From positions 1-61,457 of the forward strand of contig JBDZUZ010000006.1 of NCBI GenBank assembly GCA_040255445.1: a DNA stretch of 61,457 bases. The letters run 5' to 3'. The DNA is from JBDZUZ01 sp040255445 (GTDB taxonomy: Bacteria; Planctomycetota; Phycisphaerae; Phycisphaerales; UBA1924). A model generated the notes under the pieces. That model saw only the letters and a list, made by a program, of their open reading frames with translations, ran no database searches and was not told the DNA's origin. Shown here piece by piece: positions 49,665 to 57,566 of the stretch. The position numbers and the translations under genes were made by a program. Each line of letters begins with the position of its first letter. The first letter of the stretch is position 1.

Positions 49665-51499
49665 GCGCTGGTCACCCCCGCGCCGCGGATGTTCGCGGCG
49701 ATCTGATCGAAGAAGGTCACGCTGTGGTCGAGCCCGCCCCAGCGGGAGCGAGCGAGCCAGAGGCGACGGTGGTCCTCGATGAGAGCGGGAAGCTGCGCGA
49801 GCAGCCGGTCACGGTCCGCGGCGGTCATACCGCCGGGGCGGCGGCGGGCCGAGGCCCGCTGCGCTGCCATCGTCGCGTAGCGGAGCATGTGCTCGAGCTC
49901 GTCATTGATCAACTGGCTCTGCGTGAGCGGCCGCGAGTGCAGCGAGTTCTCGACCGACATCCGCGCCTGCTCCCAGTCCTCGAGCCGGCCGACATCCGCC
50001 CCCTGATCATCGGGCTTGAAGAGGTCGATGAAGAGCGCGGACTGGTTGCGAAGGCGCGATGGGACGCCCGGCCGCGCGAGCTCGCCGCAGGTGGCGCGGA
50101 GCCGCAGGCCGGTATCGCCGACGGTCTCGAGCCATGGCCCGACTCGGAGCGTCGGATCGGCGAGCAGGTGCATCGACGAGCGCGCGGCGGTGGGCTGAGG
50201 CGTGGGGCTGGCGAGCCACGCGGCTTCCGCGGCCTGGCCCAGTGCGATGAGCGTAATGGGCCAGACCTGGTGATGGCCGGTGTCGCCCCAGTCGCACAGG
50301 AGGAACCCGGCAGCGCCCGCCGCGGCGCCGTGCGCGGCCGCGTTGGTGATGTTGGCAGCCCGCTCGCTGGTGCGGCCGGTGATGCTCCGCCACGAACTCG
50401 TGCCCGGGCAGACCCATACCTCCCGGCCCGCGGCCGTCAGCGAGCGGCACCAGCGGTCGAAGGGCGAATCGTGCTCGTATCCCCACGCGAGCGCGATCAG
50501 GTCCTGCGGGATGTCGGCGATCGCCTCGGGGTGAGAGAGCGCGATGTCGGCCCAGAACATCGGCCGCTTGCCCAGTTCGCGCGTGATCGCGCAGATCTTC
50601 TGCACGAACTCGAGGTAGACCGCAGCGCGGCCGCGTCGCTCGACCTCCTCCTTCGAGCGCCCGTACGCGATGTCGTAGGTCTCATCACAGCCGATGTTGA
50701 CCAGGTTCGATGAGAAGTGGGGGAGCAATTCACGCAGCAGGCCCCGCATGAACCGCTCGCTCGCGGGATCGGTCGGGCACAGACTGAAAGGCCCAGACCG
50801 CGGCCAGACATCAAAGACCCAGTCGCCATGCGTCTCGGCCAGATGCGCGTACTCCGGGTGCCGCAGCCAGCTGGCCAGGTGACCGAAGCAGTTCTGATTC
50901 GCGGCGAGTTCGATGCCACGTTCGCGGGCGTAAGCATCGAGCCGGCGGATCTCATCGCCCGTCAGCGGCGACCAGCCGCGCCACACGGTCTCGTGATCGT
51001 CGTATGCGAAGGTGTGCTCGGTGTAGAGCTGCAGATGATTGAACTTGAGCTGCGCGAGCGTGTCGACGAGCTCGAAGAGCGAGCGCATGGTGGGAACGCG
51101 GTCGCGGGAGACATCGAGCATGAACCCGCGCGTTATGAAGGCTGGGTGGTCCTCGATGTGCAGCGCGGGAAGCGTGCTGCCGAACTGGACGATGAGCTGC
51201 CGGAGCGTCGCGAGCGCGTGCCGCGCGCCCGCGGCGGAGGATGCTGTGATCCGGATGGGCTCTGCGCTCTCGGCGGGGATATCGAGCGTGTAGCGGTGGG
51301 CATCCGCCGGCCGCGTGCCGCAGGCGCCGTGGGTCACTTCGATCGCGAGTCTCGGGGCCAGCGGTCCGTGCGCTGCGGGTTCGGTCGGTCGGGCGAGGTC
51401 GATGTCCTGGGCCCGCAACCCCGGCGCGCCGGACCAGACGCCATCGCGGCGATCCAGCGATCGGGGGTAGGGCAACAACAGGAGCGGATCGTCGGTCAT
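49661..51499 (-). CDS. Family 20 glycoside hydrolase (beta-N-acetylhexosaminidase)
   Basis: This 612-residue enzyme has an N-terminal GH20b domain (about 5-120), then the TIM barrel with FITRGFMLDVSRDRVPTMRS, KFNHLQLYTEHTFAY and the catalytic Asp-Glu in NIGCDETYD (about 271-276). No signal peptide is visible, so it should act in the cytoplasm on imported GlcNAc-containing disaccharides. It sits between an SSS symporter and AnmK/MurQ, where other bacteria use the GH3 enzyme NagZ. Both junctions overlap by 4 nt, so the genes are coupled. Confidence 0.92.
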   Translation of the reverse strand: MTDDPLLLLPYPRSLDRRDGVWSGAPGLRAQDIDLARPTEPAAHGPLAPRLAIEVTHGACGTRPADAHRYTLDIPAESAEPIRITASSAAGARHALATLRQLIVQFGSTLPALHIEDHPAFITRGFMLDVSRDRVPTMRSLFELVDTLAQLKFNHLQLYTEHTFAYDDHETVWRGWSPLTGDEIRRLDAYARERGIELAANQNCFGHLASWLRHPEYAHLAETHGDWVFDVWPRSGPFSLCPTDPASERFMRGLLRELLPHFSSNLVNIGCDETYDIAYGRSKEEVERRGRAAVYLEFVQKICAITRELGKRPMFWADIALSHPEAIADIPQDLIALAWGYEHDSPFDRWCRSLTAAGREVWVCPGTSSWRSITGRTSERAANITNAAAHGAAAGAAGFLLCDWGDTGHHQVWPITLIALGQAAEAAWLASPTPQPTAARSSMHLLADPTLRVGPWLETVGDTGLRLRATCGELARPGVPSRLRNQSALFIDLFKPDDQGADVGRLEDWEQARMSVENSLHSRPLTQSQLINDELEHMLRYATMAAQRASARRRPGGMTAADRDRLLAQLPALIEDHRRLWLARSRWGGLDHSVTFFDQIAANIRGAGVTSA

Positions 51500-53169
51500 G
51501 AGGGATTCCCGGCGGGTGCGGGCGGATTGGGCGCTGCCTTCGGCGCGGCATCAACCGTAGCCCGCCGCGGCCGCCCGATCAGACAGACAACCGTCGCCAG
51601 CGTGGTCGCAAAGACCAGCTGCCAGGGGAAGGCGATGTTGAGGTCCCGCACCCACTTGCCGACGACATCGGGAAGCAGCGGCGCGATCCACTGCCGCACG
51701 AACCCCTGCTGCACCAGCACCGCGAGGAATCCGACGATCAGCGCTGTGATGGCCGAGGCGGTGTTCCCCCGCCGCGTAAAGAGCGCCACGAGGAACACCG
51801 CGAGCAGCCCCGCGTAGGCGAAGTTCATCACCATGAGCGCGAAATCAATCAGCGTCATGCTCTTGGGGTCGTACCACACGGCGCAGAATGCCGCGAAGCC
51901 GCCCACCGCGATGCCCGCGACCACGACGCCGATGCGCCCGATCCACAACTCGTGCTTCTCATCGCCGGCGCGCTGCGGGAACATGTGCCGGTAGATGTCG
52001 CTGAGAAAGGTGGACGACATCGCGTTGAGCGTCGAGTTCACGCTCGAGAGCCCGGCCGCGAAGAGCCCCGCCATCATGAGACCCGCCAGGCCCGGCGGTA
52101 TCTCGCTCACGATGAAGCGCAGGAACGTCTTGTCCTTCGGCGCGAGATGCACCTCGTTGACCAGGTCCGGGCGGTTGTAGTAGACCCACAGCAGGAGACC
52201 GATCACCAGGAACACCGCGACCGCCGGGATCCCGATCAGGATCCCCGAGATCAGCGACTTGGCCGACTGCTTCGCATCGCGGCACGTGAGCATGCGCTGC
52301 ACCAGATCCTGGTCAGTGCCGTGCGATGCCAGCGTGAGCAGCGCAAACCCGGTGAAGGCGGTGACCAGCGTGTAGCCGTCGGACAGATCGATGAACGGCT
52401 TCCCGCTGGAGGGCAGATTGATGCCGATGTCGATCAGGTTGAGCTTGGAGGGCGCATTCGGCGCGGGCTCGCCCAGCGCTGCGATGATCTGCGACAGGTC
52501 CGCCGGGATCAGCCACAACAGAAACACGATCGCCCCGACCGCCGTGGCCAGGTACACGAACGCCTGCACGACATCCGCCCAGATCACGCTGCGGATGCCG
52601 CCCGCGAGGGTGTACACCACGCCGATCACGGTCATCGCGCCCACTGCGAGCTGGATCTCAAGTGTGCCGATCTTCTCTTCGCCATCGGCCGTGGCCTGGA
52701 AACCAAAGAGGATCACCGCCGCGGGCAGCGAACCGATGAAGATCCGCGATCCGCTCGCGAAGACCCGCCCGACCAGGTACGCCCAGCTCGCCGCCAGCCG
52801 CGCCCCGGGCCCAAACCGCGTCTCGAGCAACTGGTACGGCGTCCACACGTTCAGCCGGTAGAACGCCGGCAAGAAGACCGTCGCCAGCAGCACCGCCGCC
52901 AGGACGCCGCCGAGGCTGCTGGTGAGATACCGCAGATCACCCGCGTACGCCTGGTCGGGAGCGCCGATGAACGTTGCCGCCGACTGCGTAGTCGCCAGGA
53001 TCGAGATCGCCACCGCCCATGCGGGCATCGACCGGCCCGCGAGGAAGTAGTCGCCCGCGCTGGTTTGCTTGCGGCGCGAGAACCAGATCCCAGTGCCGAT
53101 CAGCAGCCCGAGGTACGCGAGCAGCACGGCCCAGTCGAGGCCGCCGAATTGAGCAAGGAGGAGGGGCAT
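51496..53169 (-). CDS. Sodium:solute symporter (SSS family)
   Basis: This 557-residue inner-membrane transporter begins WAVLLAYLGLLIGTGIWFSR and has SAGDYFLAGRSMPAWAVAIS, the SSS hallmark after helix 1, then about 13 helices. Landmarks are VWTPYQLLETRFGPGARLAA and SVNSTLNAMSSTFLSDIYRH. It is the first gene of the operon, with its stop overlapping the GH20 start (ATGA). Context predicts uptake of amino-sugar disaccharides or anhydro-muropeptide sugars, but substrate is not encoded in any recognised motif. The upstream region contains a terminator and the repeat array. Confidence 0.92.
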   Translation of the reverse strand: MPLLLAQFGGLDWAVLLAYLGLLIGTGIWFSRRKQTSAGDYFLAGRSMPAWAVAISILATTQSAATFIGAPDQAYAGDLRYLTSSLGGVLAAVLLATVFLPAFYRLNVWTPYQLLETRFGPGARLAASWAYLVGRVFASGSRIFIGSLPAAVILFGFQATADGEEKIGTLEIQLAVGAMTVIGVVYTLAGGIRSVIWADVVQAFVYLATAVGAIVFLLWLIPADLSQIIAALGEPAPNAPSKLNLIDIGINLPSSGKPFIDLSDGYTLVTAFTGFALLTLASHGTDQDLVQRMLTCRDAKQSAKSLISGILIGIPAVAVFLVIGLLLWVYYNRPDLVNEVHLAPKDKTFLRFIVSEIPPGLAGLMMAGLFAAGLSSVNSTLNAMSSTFLSDIYRHMFPQRAGDEKHELWIGRIGVVVAGIAVGGFAAFCAVWYDPKSMTLIDFALMVMNFAYAGLLAVFLVALFTRRGNTASAITALIVGFLAVLVQQGFVRQWIAPLLPDVVGKWVRDLNIAFPWQLVFATTLATVVCLIGRPRRATVDAAPKAAPNPPAPAGNPS

Positions 53170-53250
53170 CCGCGGTCCGCACGATAACGCGGTCCGCGGC
53201 CGCGTGCAGGCGATGCATCGGCCTTCTTCGGAGCGAAGAGCGAAGCGGGC

Positions 53251-53286
53251 AAAACGAACAAGCCCCGCCAGAAGCGGGGCTCGTTC
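53251..53286 (-). terminator. Strong intrinsic terminator at the end of the repeat array
   Basis: On the minus strand GAACGAGCCCCGC pairs with GCGGGGCTTGTTC over 13 bp (one G-T) around a 5-nt loop and is followed by GTTTT. It takes the place of the variable hairpin in the last repeat unit, so the array reads as a transcript ending here, 82 nt before the symporter start codon. Confidence 0.8.
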
Positions 53287-53291
53287 AAACC

Positions 53292-53647
53292 CGATCGCGT
53301 GTTTCCGCCCGCGACCGAGTCATAGGAGAGAGAGACAAGACGCTGTCGGGGCCGCCCGGCTCTTCGCCCGGCCGCCCCATGAAACCCGGCTGCGTGTTTC
53401 CGCCCGCAACCGAGTCATAGGAGAGAGAGACAAGACACTGTCGGGAAGGCCGGGCCGCACGCCCGACCGACCCTTGAAGCCCGACTGCGTGTTTCCGCCC
53501 GCAGCCGAGGCATAGGAGAGAGAGACAAGACACTGTCGGGAGCCGGCTCGCCGCGTTCCCGCGGCTCTTCAGGCCCCCCTGATACCCGGCTGCGTTGTTT
53601 CCGCCCGCAACCGAGTCATAGGAGGAGAGAGAGACAAGACACTCTCA
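53292..53647 (-). repeat. Four-unit tandem repeat array
   Basis: A conserved core of 54 bp starts at 53297, 53392 and 53487 (exact 95-bp period), and a slightly longer fourth copy starts at 53592. Each core, on the minus strand, holds GACAGTGTCTTG, a CT-repeat, CCTATG, an 8-bp stem and the loop GGCGGAAACA. The ~41-bp spacers differ in sequence, but each can fold into a GC-rich hairpin, for example GGTCGGGC/GCCCGGCC and CCGCG-GGAA-CGCGG. No protein-coding frame spans the units sensibly. Confidence 0.92.
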
Positions 53648-53767
53648 ACATGCCACGCGTTCTGAGCCGTGCAAACCGTCTGGGAGGATTTTTCGACCTT
53701 TTCCGCACATCCCGGCTGTGGGGGTTCTCCGGGCCCTGGCCCCCCGGGCCGCCCCGGAAACGACGGC

Positions 53768-53789
53768 GGGGCGGCCGATCGGCCGCCCC
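53768..53789 (-). terminator. Hairpin after the superoxide dismutase gene
   Basis: GGGGCGGCC pairs with GGCCGCCCC around GATC, 27 nt past the stop; on the minus strand it is followed by GCCGTCGTTT. Between it and the repeat array (53648-53767) I see only further GC-rich inverted repeats and no gene. Confidence 0.55.
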
Positions 53790-53815
53790 GCAGGGGATTT
53801 GCACCACTCGTCCGG

Positions 53816-54598
<783 letters not shown>

Positions 54599-54654
54599 GA
54601 TGATGGTCTCCTCGGAGCAGAGTCAGAGCGGGCGACGCCCGCGCGTACCAGAGC

Positions 54655-54674
54655 GTTCAATGCGTCTATTGAAC
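54655..54674. promoter_or_regulatory. Inverted repeat upstream of the superoxide dismutase gene
   Basis: GTTCAAT-N6-ATTGAAC is a perfect 7-bp inverted repeat. A further half-site TCTATTGAAC lies at 54733-54742, and GAACCAGATTC recurs at 54671 and about 54781. It may be an operator for sod. Confidence 0.45.
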
Positions 54675-54748
54675 CAGATTCGCCGCGGCGGGGAATCCGG
54701 CACCCCGCGGCTCAGAGCCTCGGAACGCCCGATCTATTGAACGAAGAA

Positions 54749-54773
54749 GGCCCCGCGGGGTCGCCGCGGGGCC
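54749..54773 (-). terminator. Terminator after tsf
   Basis: On the minus strand GGCCCCGCGG pairs with CCGCGGGGCC around a 5-nt loop and is followed by TTCTTCGTTC. It lies 32 nt past the tsf stop. Confidence 0.7.
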
Positions 54774-54804
54774 TCGAAATGAACCAGATTCAAGATCGGC
54801 AGAC

Positions 54805-55620
54805 TCAGGCCTGCTCGCCGACCTGCCAGCGGCGGAAGGCGACGAGCTTCTCGTTGCCGCCGACGATCTCGCGGATCTTCTTGGCGGGGTCCTTCACGAA
54901 CGGCTGCTCGAGCAGCGCGATCTCCTCGAAGAACTTCCGCATACCGCCCTCGACCATCTTCTCGGCGATCTCCTTGGGCTTGCCCGACTCCATCGCCTGC
55001 TCGATGCGGAACTTGCGCTCCTTCTCGACGATCGCCTCGGGCACCTCGGAGGCCGACAGGCCCTGCGGACGCGGCACCGCCGCGACCACATGCATGCAGA
55101 CGTCCTTGAGCGTCTCCTCGCTCACCGAGCCATCGCTCTGGACCACCGAGCAGGTCTTGCCGTCGTGGTGGACATAGCTGGCGAACGCGCCGGCCTTGCC
55201 TTCGAGCTTCTCGGCGCGGGCGAACGAGCAGTTCTCGCCGGTGGTGATGCGGACATCATCGACCGCGGCGGTGATCGCCGGCGTCGCAGCGACCGTGCCC
55301 GCCTTGGCCGCCATCACTTCCTTGAGAGCCTTCTGCACCATCTCGGCGAACTTGTCGCTCTTGGCGGTGAAGTCGGTCTCGGCGCGGAACTCAACCACGG
55401 CCGCCGCGGAGCGGTCGCCGTTGAGCAGAACCGCCACGCGGCCTTCGCCGGCGGCGCGATCCGTGCGGGTGTCCATCTTGCCCTTGAGCTGCTTGCGGAG
55501 GAGCTCCTCGGCCTTCTCCGGATCGCCGTCGGCCTCGGTGAGAGCCGCTTTGCAGGCCATCATGGAGAGCCCGGTCTTGTTCCGCAGGCTCATGACATCC
55601 TTCGCGCTGAATTCGGGCAT
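54805..55620 (-). CDS. tsf: Elongation factor Ts
   Basis: EF-Ts exchanges GDP on EF-Tu. The 271-residue protein starts at ATG 55620; the longer frame is a Pro-rich artefact. The UBA-like N-terminal domain VMSLRNKTGLSMMACKAALT is followed by TEADGDPEKAEELLRKQ, the core with VVEFRAETDFTAKSDKFAEM (the TDFV-type motif has Thr in place of Val) and the C-terminal segment LLEQPFVKDPAKKIREIV. It lies downstream of rpsB, the usual bacterial order. Confidence 0.96.
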   Translation of the reverse strand: MPEFSAKDVMSLRNKTGLSMMACKAALTEADGDPEKAEELLRKQLKGKMDTRTDRAAGEGRVAVLLNGDRSAAAVVEFRAETDFTAKSDKFAEMVQKALKEVMAAKAGTVAATPAITAAVDDVRITTGENCSFARAEKLEGKAGAFASYVHHDGKTCSVVQSDGSVSEETLKDVCMHVVAAVPRPQGLSASEVPEAIVEKERKFRIEQAMESGKPKEIAEKMVEGGMRKFFEEIALLEQPFVKDPAKKIREIVGGNEKLVAFRRWQVGEQA

Positions 55621-55702
55621 TGCTTGTCTCTCCGCGCCCCCGGCGTCGATCGGCGGGGGCGGCTTGATTCGGGTCTGCACCCATCTGGGGGTCGATAAAC
55701 AC

Positions 55703-55784
55703 GCCGCCGGGAAGGGCCGGCGGCGCGGCGTAGATCAGGTTGCGGTCTTCATCCCGGCGCCGCGGCTGCGGGCCGGGATGGAAG
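55703..55784 (-). other. Two hairpins in the rpsB-tsf gap
   Basis: GCCGCCGG/CCGGCGGC (55703-55724) and CATCCCGGC/GCCGGGATG (55750-55780) fold between rpsB and tsf. Neither is followed by a T-run on the minus strand, so partial termination or mRNA processing is more likely than a full stop. Confidence 0.4.
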
Positions 55785-55785
55785 A

Positions 55786-56619
55786 TCAGGCCTGGGCCTG
55801 AGTGGGGACGGGGGCCGCATCACGCTCGGGGGCGGACTCGGCGTCCTCGGAGCGGTACTGAGCCCGACGGCTGCGGCGGGCGCCGCCCTCGGAGCCGCCG
55901 GCGTCGCCGCCGCTGCGGTCCGGGTTCGCCATCTGGCGGTTTTGACGGCCCTCGGAGCAGGCCAGGCACAGCTCGCGGATGACCACGTCGATCGACCGCA
56001 TCGAGTCGTCGTTGCCCGGGATGGCGATATCCGCCAGCTCCGGATCACCGTCGGTGTCGATGAGGCAAATCGTCGGGATGCCCAGCTTGCGGGCTTCCTT
56101 GAGCGCGGTCAGCTCGCGGCGGACATCGATGACGACCATCGCGCCCGGGAGCTTCTCCATGTGGCGGATGCCCTCGAGGTTGCGGGCGATCTTCTTCTTC
56201 TCGCGGCGGAGCTGGCTCTCCATCTTCTTGGAGTAGCTCGCGAAGTTGTCCTGGTTCTCGATCGCCTCGAGCTCCTCGAGGCGCTTCAGCCGCTGACGGA
56301 TCGTGCGGAAGTTCGTGAGCGTGCCGCCGAGCCAGCGCTCGGTGACGTAGTGCATCTTGACGTCGCTCACGCGCTCCTCGAGCACGCTCTTGGACTGACG
56401 CTTGGTGCCGACGAAGCACACGTCCTTGCCCTCAGCGACGGTCTTGGCGATGTACTTCTTCGCCAGCAGGAGGCCCTTGACGGTCTCCTTGATGTCGATG
56501 ATGTGGATGCCGTTGCGCTTGCCGTAGATGTACGGGCCCATCTTGGGGTTCCAGCCGCTCGCGCGCTGGCCGAAGTGGATGCCCGACTCGATCAGATCCT
56601 GAACCAGTGTGTTCGCCAT
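55786..56619 (-). CDS. rpsB: 30S ribosomal protein S2
   Basis: S2 is a late-assembling protein of the small subunit. From ATG 56619 it has 277 residues: LIESGIHFGQRASGWNPKMG (motif GxHFGHxxxxWNPKM with Gln for the second His), GTKRQSKSVLEE, YVTERWLGGTLTNFRTIRQR, PGAMVVIDVRRELTALKEAR and LADIAIPGNDDSMRSIDVVI. A ~45-residue charged tail rich in Arg, Ser, Ala and Glu extends the C-terminus. The tsf gene follows after 165 nt. Confidence 0.97.
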   Translation of the reverse strand: MANTLVQDLIESGIHFGQRASGWNPKMGPYIYGKRNGIHIIDIKETVKGLLLAKKYIAKTVAEGKDVCFVGTKRQSKSVLEERVSDVKMHYVTERWLGGTLTNFRTIRQRLKRLEELEAIENQDNFASYSKKMESQLRREKKKIARNLEGIRHMEKLPGAMVVIDVRRELTALKEARKLGIPTICLIDTDGDPELADIAIPGNDDSMRSIDVVIRELCLACSEGRQNRQMANPDRSGGDAGGSEGGARRSRRAQYRSEDAESAPERDAAPVPTQAQA

Positions 56620-56828
56620 GACTGTGGCTCGATTCAAACTGCAGCGACACCGGCGGGAGATGGACTGGGGATGAATCCGACCTTGCGGAGGACTCACCAC
56701 GACGCCCGCCAAAGGGCGCTTTTCGTAGCGGTCGTCCCCATGAGACGCCGCCCTGTGATTGGAAACACGAAAGGACCGCCGCCAACCACGGCAATCCCTG
56801 ACCGGGTCCAGTCCACCCCGGACCGCGA

Positions 56829-56856
56829 AGTATAGAAACGCCCGGGCCGCGGGCAA
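56829..56856 (-). promoter_or_regulatory. Promoter of rpsB-tsf
   Basis: On the minus strand TTGCCC and TATACT are 16 bp apart. Transcription would start near 56822, leaving a leader of about 200 nt, long enough for autoregulation by S2. The rest of the 512-nt divergent gap (56620-57131) holds GC-rich inverted repeats and no gene. Confidence 0.6.
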
Positions 56857-57084
56857 CAGCGAAGACTCCCCGCCGGTCGCAAACCTCGCGGGCCCGCAAC
56901 CTCCCGGCCGACGGTCGGGCCATCCGCCGCCAGACCCGCCCCCACCCGCGCGGACCCCATCCCCTGTTAAGGCGTGATGTAGACGCCGCGGCGGCCACGG
57001 CGTCTGCCGGGACCTTCCCCGATTCTAAACCTCCCACGCCCCGGCGTCTCAACCGGTCGGATGAAAGCGTCGACAGGTCCGAGG

Positions 57085-57098
57085 TACAGAACTCTGTA
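57085..57098. promoter_or_regulatory. Inverted repeat before the PilZ gene
   Basis: TACAGA-AC-TCTGTA lies 33 bp before the PilZ start and could be an operator for the secretion cluster. Confidence 0.3.
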
Positions 57099-57131
57099 AC
57101 CGAGATCAGACCGTGTCTAGGGGTTCCCCGT

Positions 57132-57536
57132 ATGTCCGAAGCACCGCCGGTGATCGTCCGTAATGCCGTCCGGCATGATGTGGTCATCCGCGGCTCTGTC
57201 CGGATCGCTCCCTGCGATATCGCGGCGGTCCGGGTGGGGCCGGCCAGTGGTGCCCAGAACGGGTGGATCGATGTCGACATCGTCGACCTGAGCGAGAACG
57301 GGCTCGGGCTCATCTCGCCGGTCTTCTTCCCGCGTCGCACCGTGCTCGAGATCCGCGTGCTCGACCACGGCGAGGCGCCGGCGGTCATCGCACACCTCGT
57401 GATCAAGGTCCAGCGGGCGATCATGACCGATCGCCGCCCGGCCTACCTCGCGGGCTGCACGTTCGAGAACAACTCGAATGAATCGCTGCACGCGGTCCGT
57501 GACCTCCTCGAGCGGTTCAGGATCGACGCGGCGTGA
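57132..57536 (+). CDS. PilZ domain protein
   Basis: This 134-residue protein has a PilZ-type beta-barrel: the N-terminal RHDVVIRGSVRI corresponds to the RxxxR c-di-GMP switch (only partly conserved), and VDIVDLSENGLGLISPVFFP matches the D-x-S-x-x-G-x motif, with AYLAGCTFENNSNESL near the end. It probably binds c-di-GMP or acts as an adaptor. It sits 30 nt before the gspE-type ATPase gene, implying second-messenger control of the secretion or pilus machine. Confidence 0.82.
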   Translation: MSEAPPVIVRNAVRHDVVIRGSVRIAPCDIAAVRVGPASGAQNGWIDVDIVDLSENGLGLISPVFFPRRTVLEIRVLDHGEAPAVIAHLVIKVQRAIMTDRRPAYLAGCTFENNSNESLHAVRDLLERFRIDAA

Positions 57537-57566
57537 TACCAACCACCATCCAAGAGAGCGGCCCGG

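Larger units (their letters stand above)
53251..53650 (-). ncRNA. Candidate structured RNA array (undescribed)
   Basis: The core stem varies between units yet still pairs: CGGTTGCG/CGCAGCCG, CGGCTGCG/CGCAGTCG and CGGTCGCG/CGCGATCG. The G-U pairs needed exist only in minus-strand RNA; on the plus strand they would be A-C mismatches. The loop GGCGGAAACA is invariant except for one extra A in the unit at 53592. The last unit ends in a true terminator. This suggests an RNA of four tandem modules, either a small RNA or a leader of the downstream symporter operon. I recognise no known family. Confidence 0.6.

Noticed and set aside
53292..53647. CRISPR array
   Set aside because: The 54-bp units contain an internal covarying hairpin, the spacers are themselves self-complementary, only four units exist and no cas gene is near.
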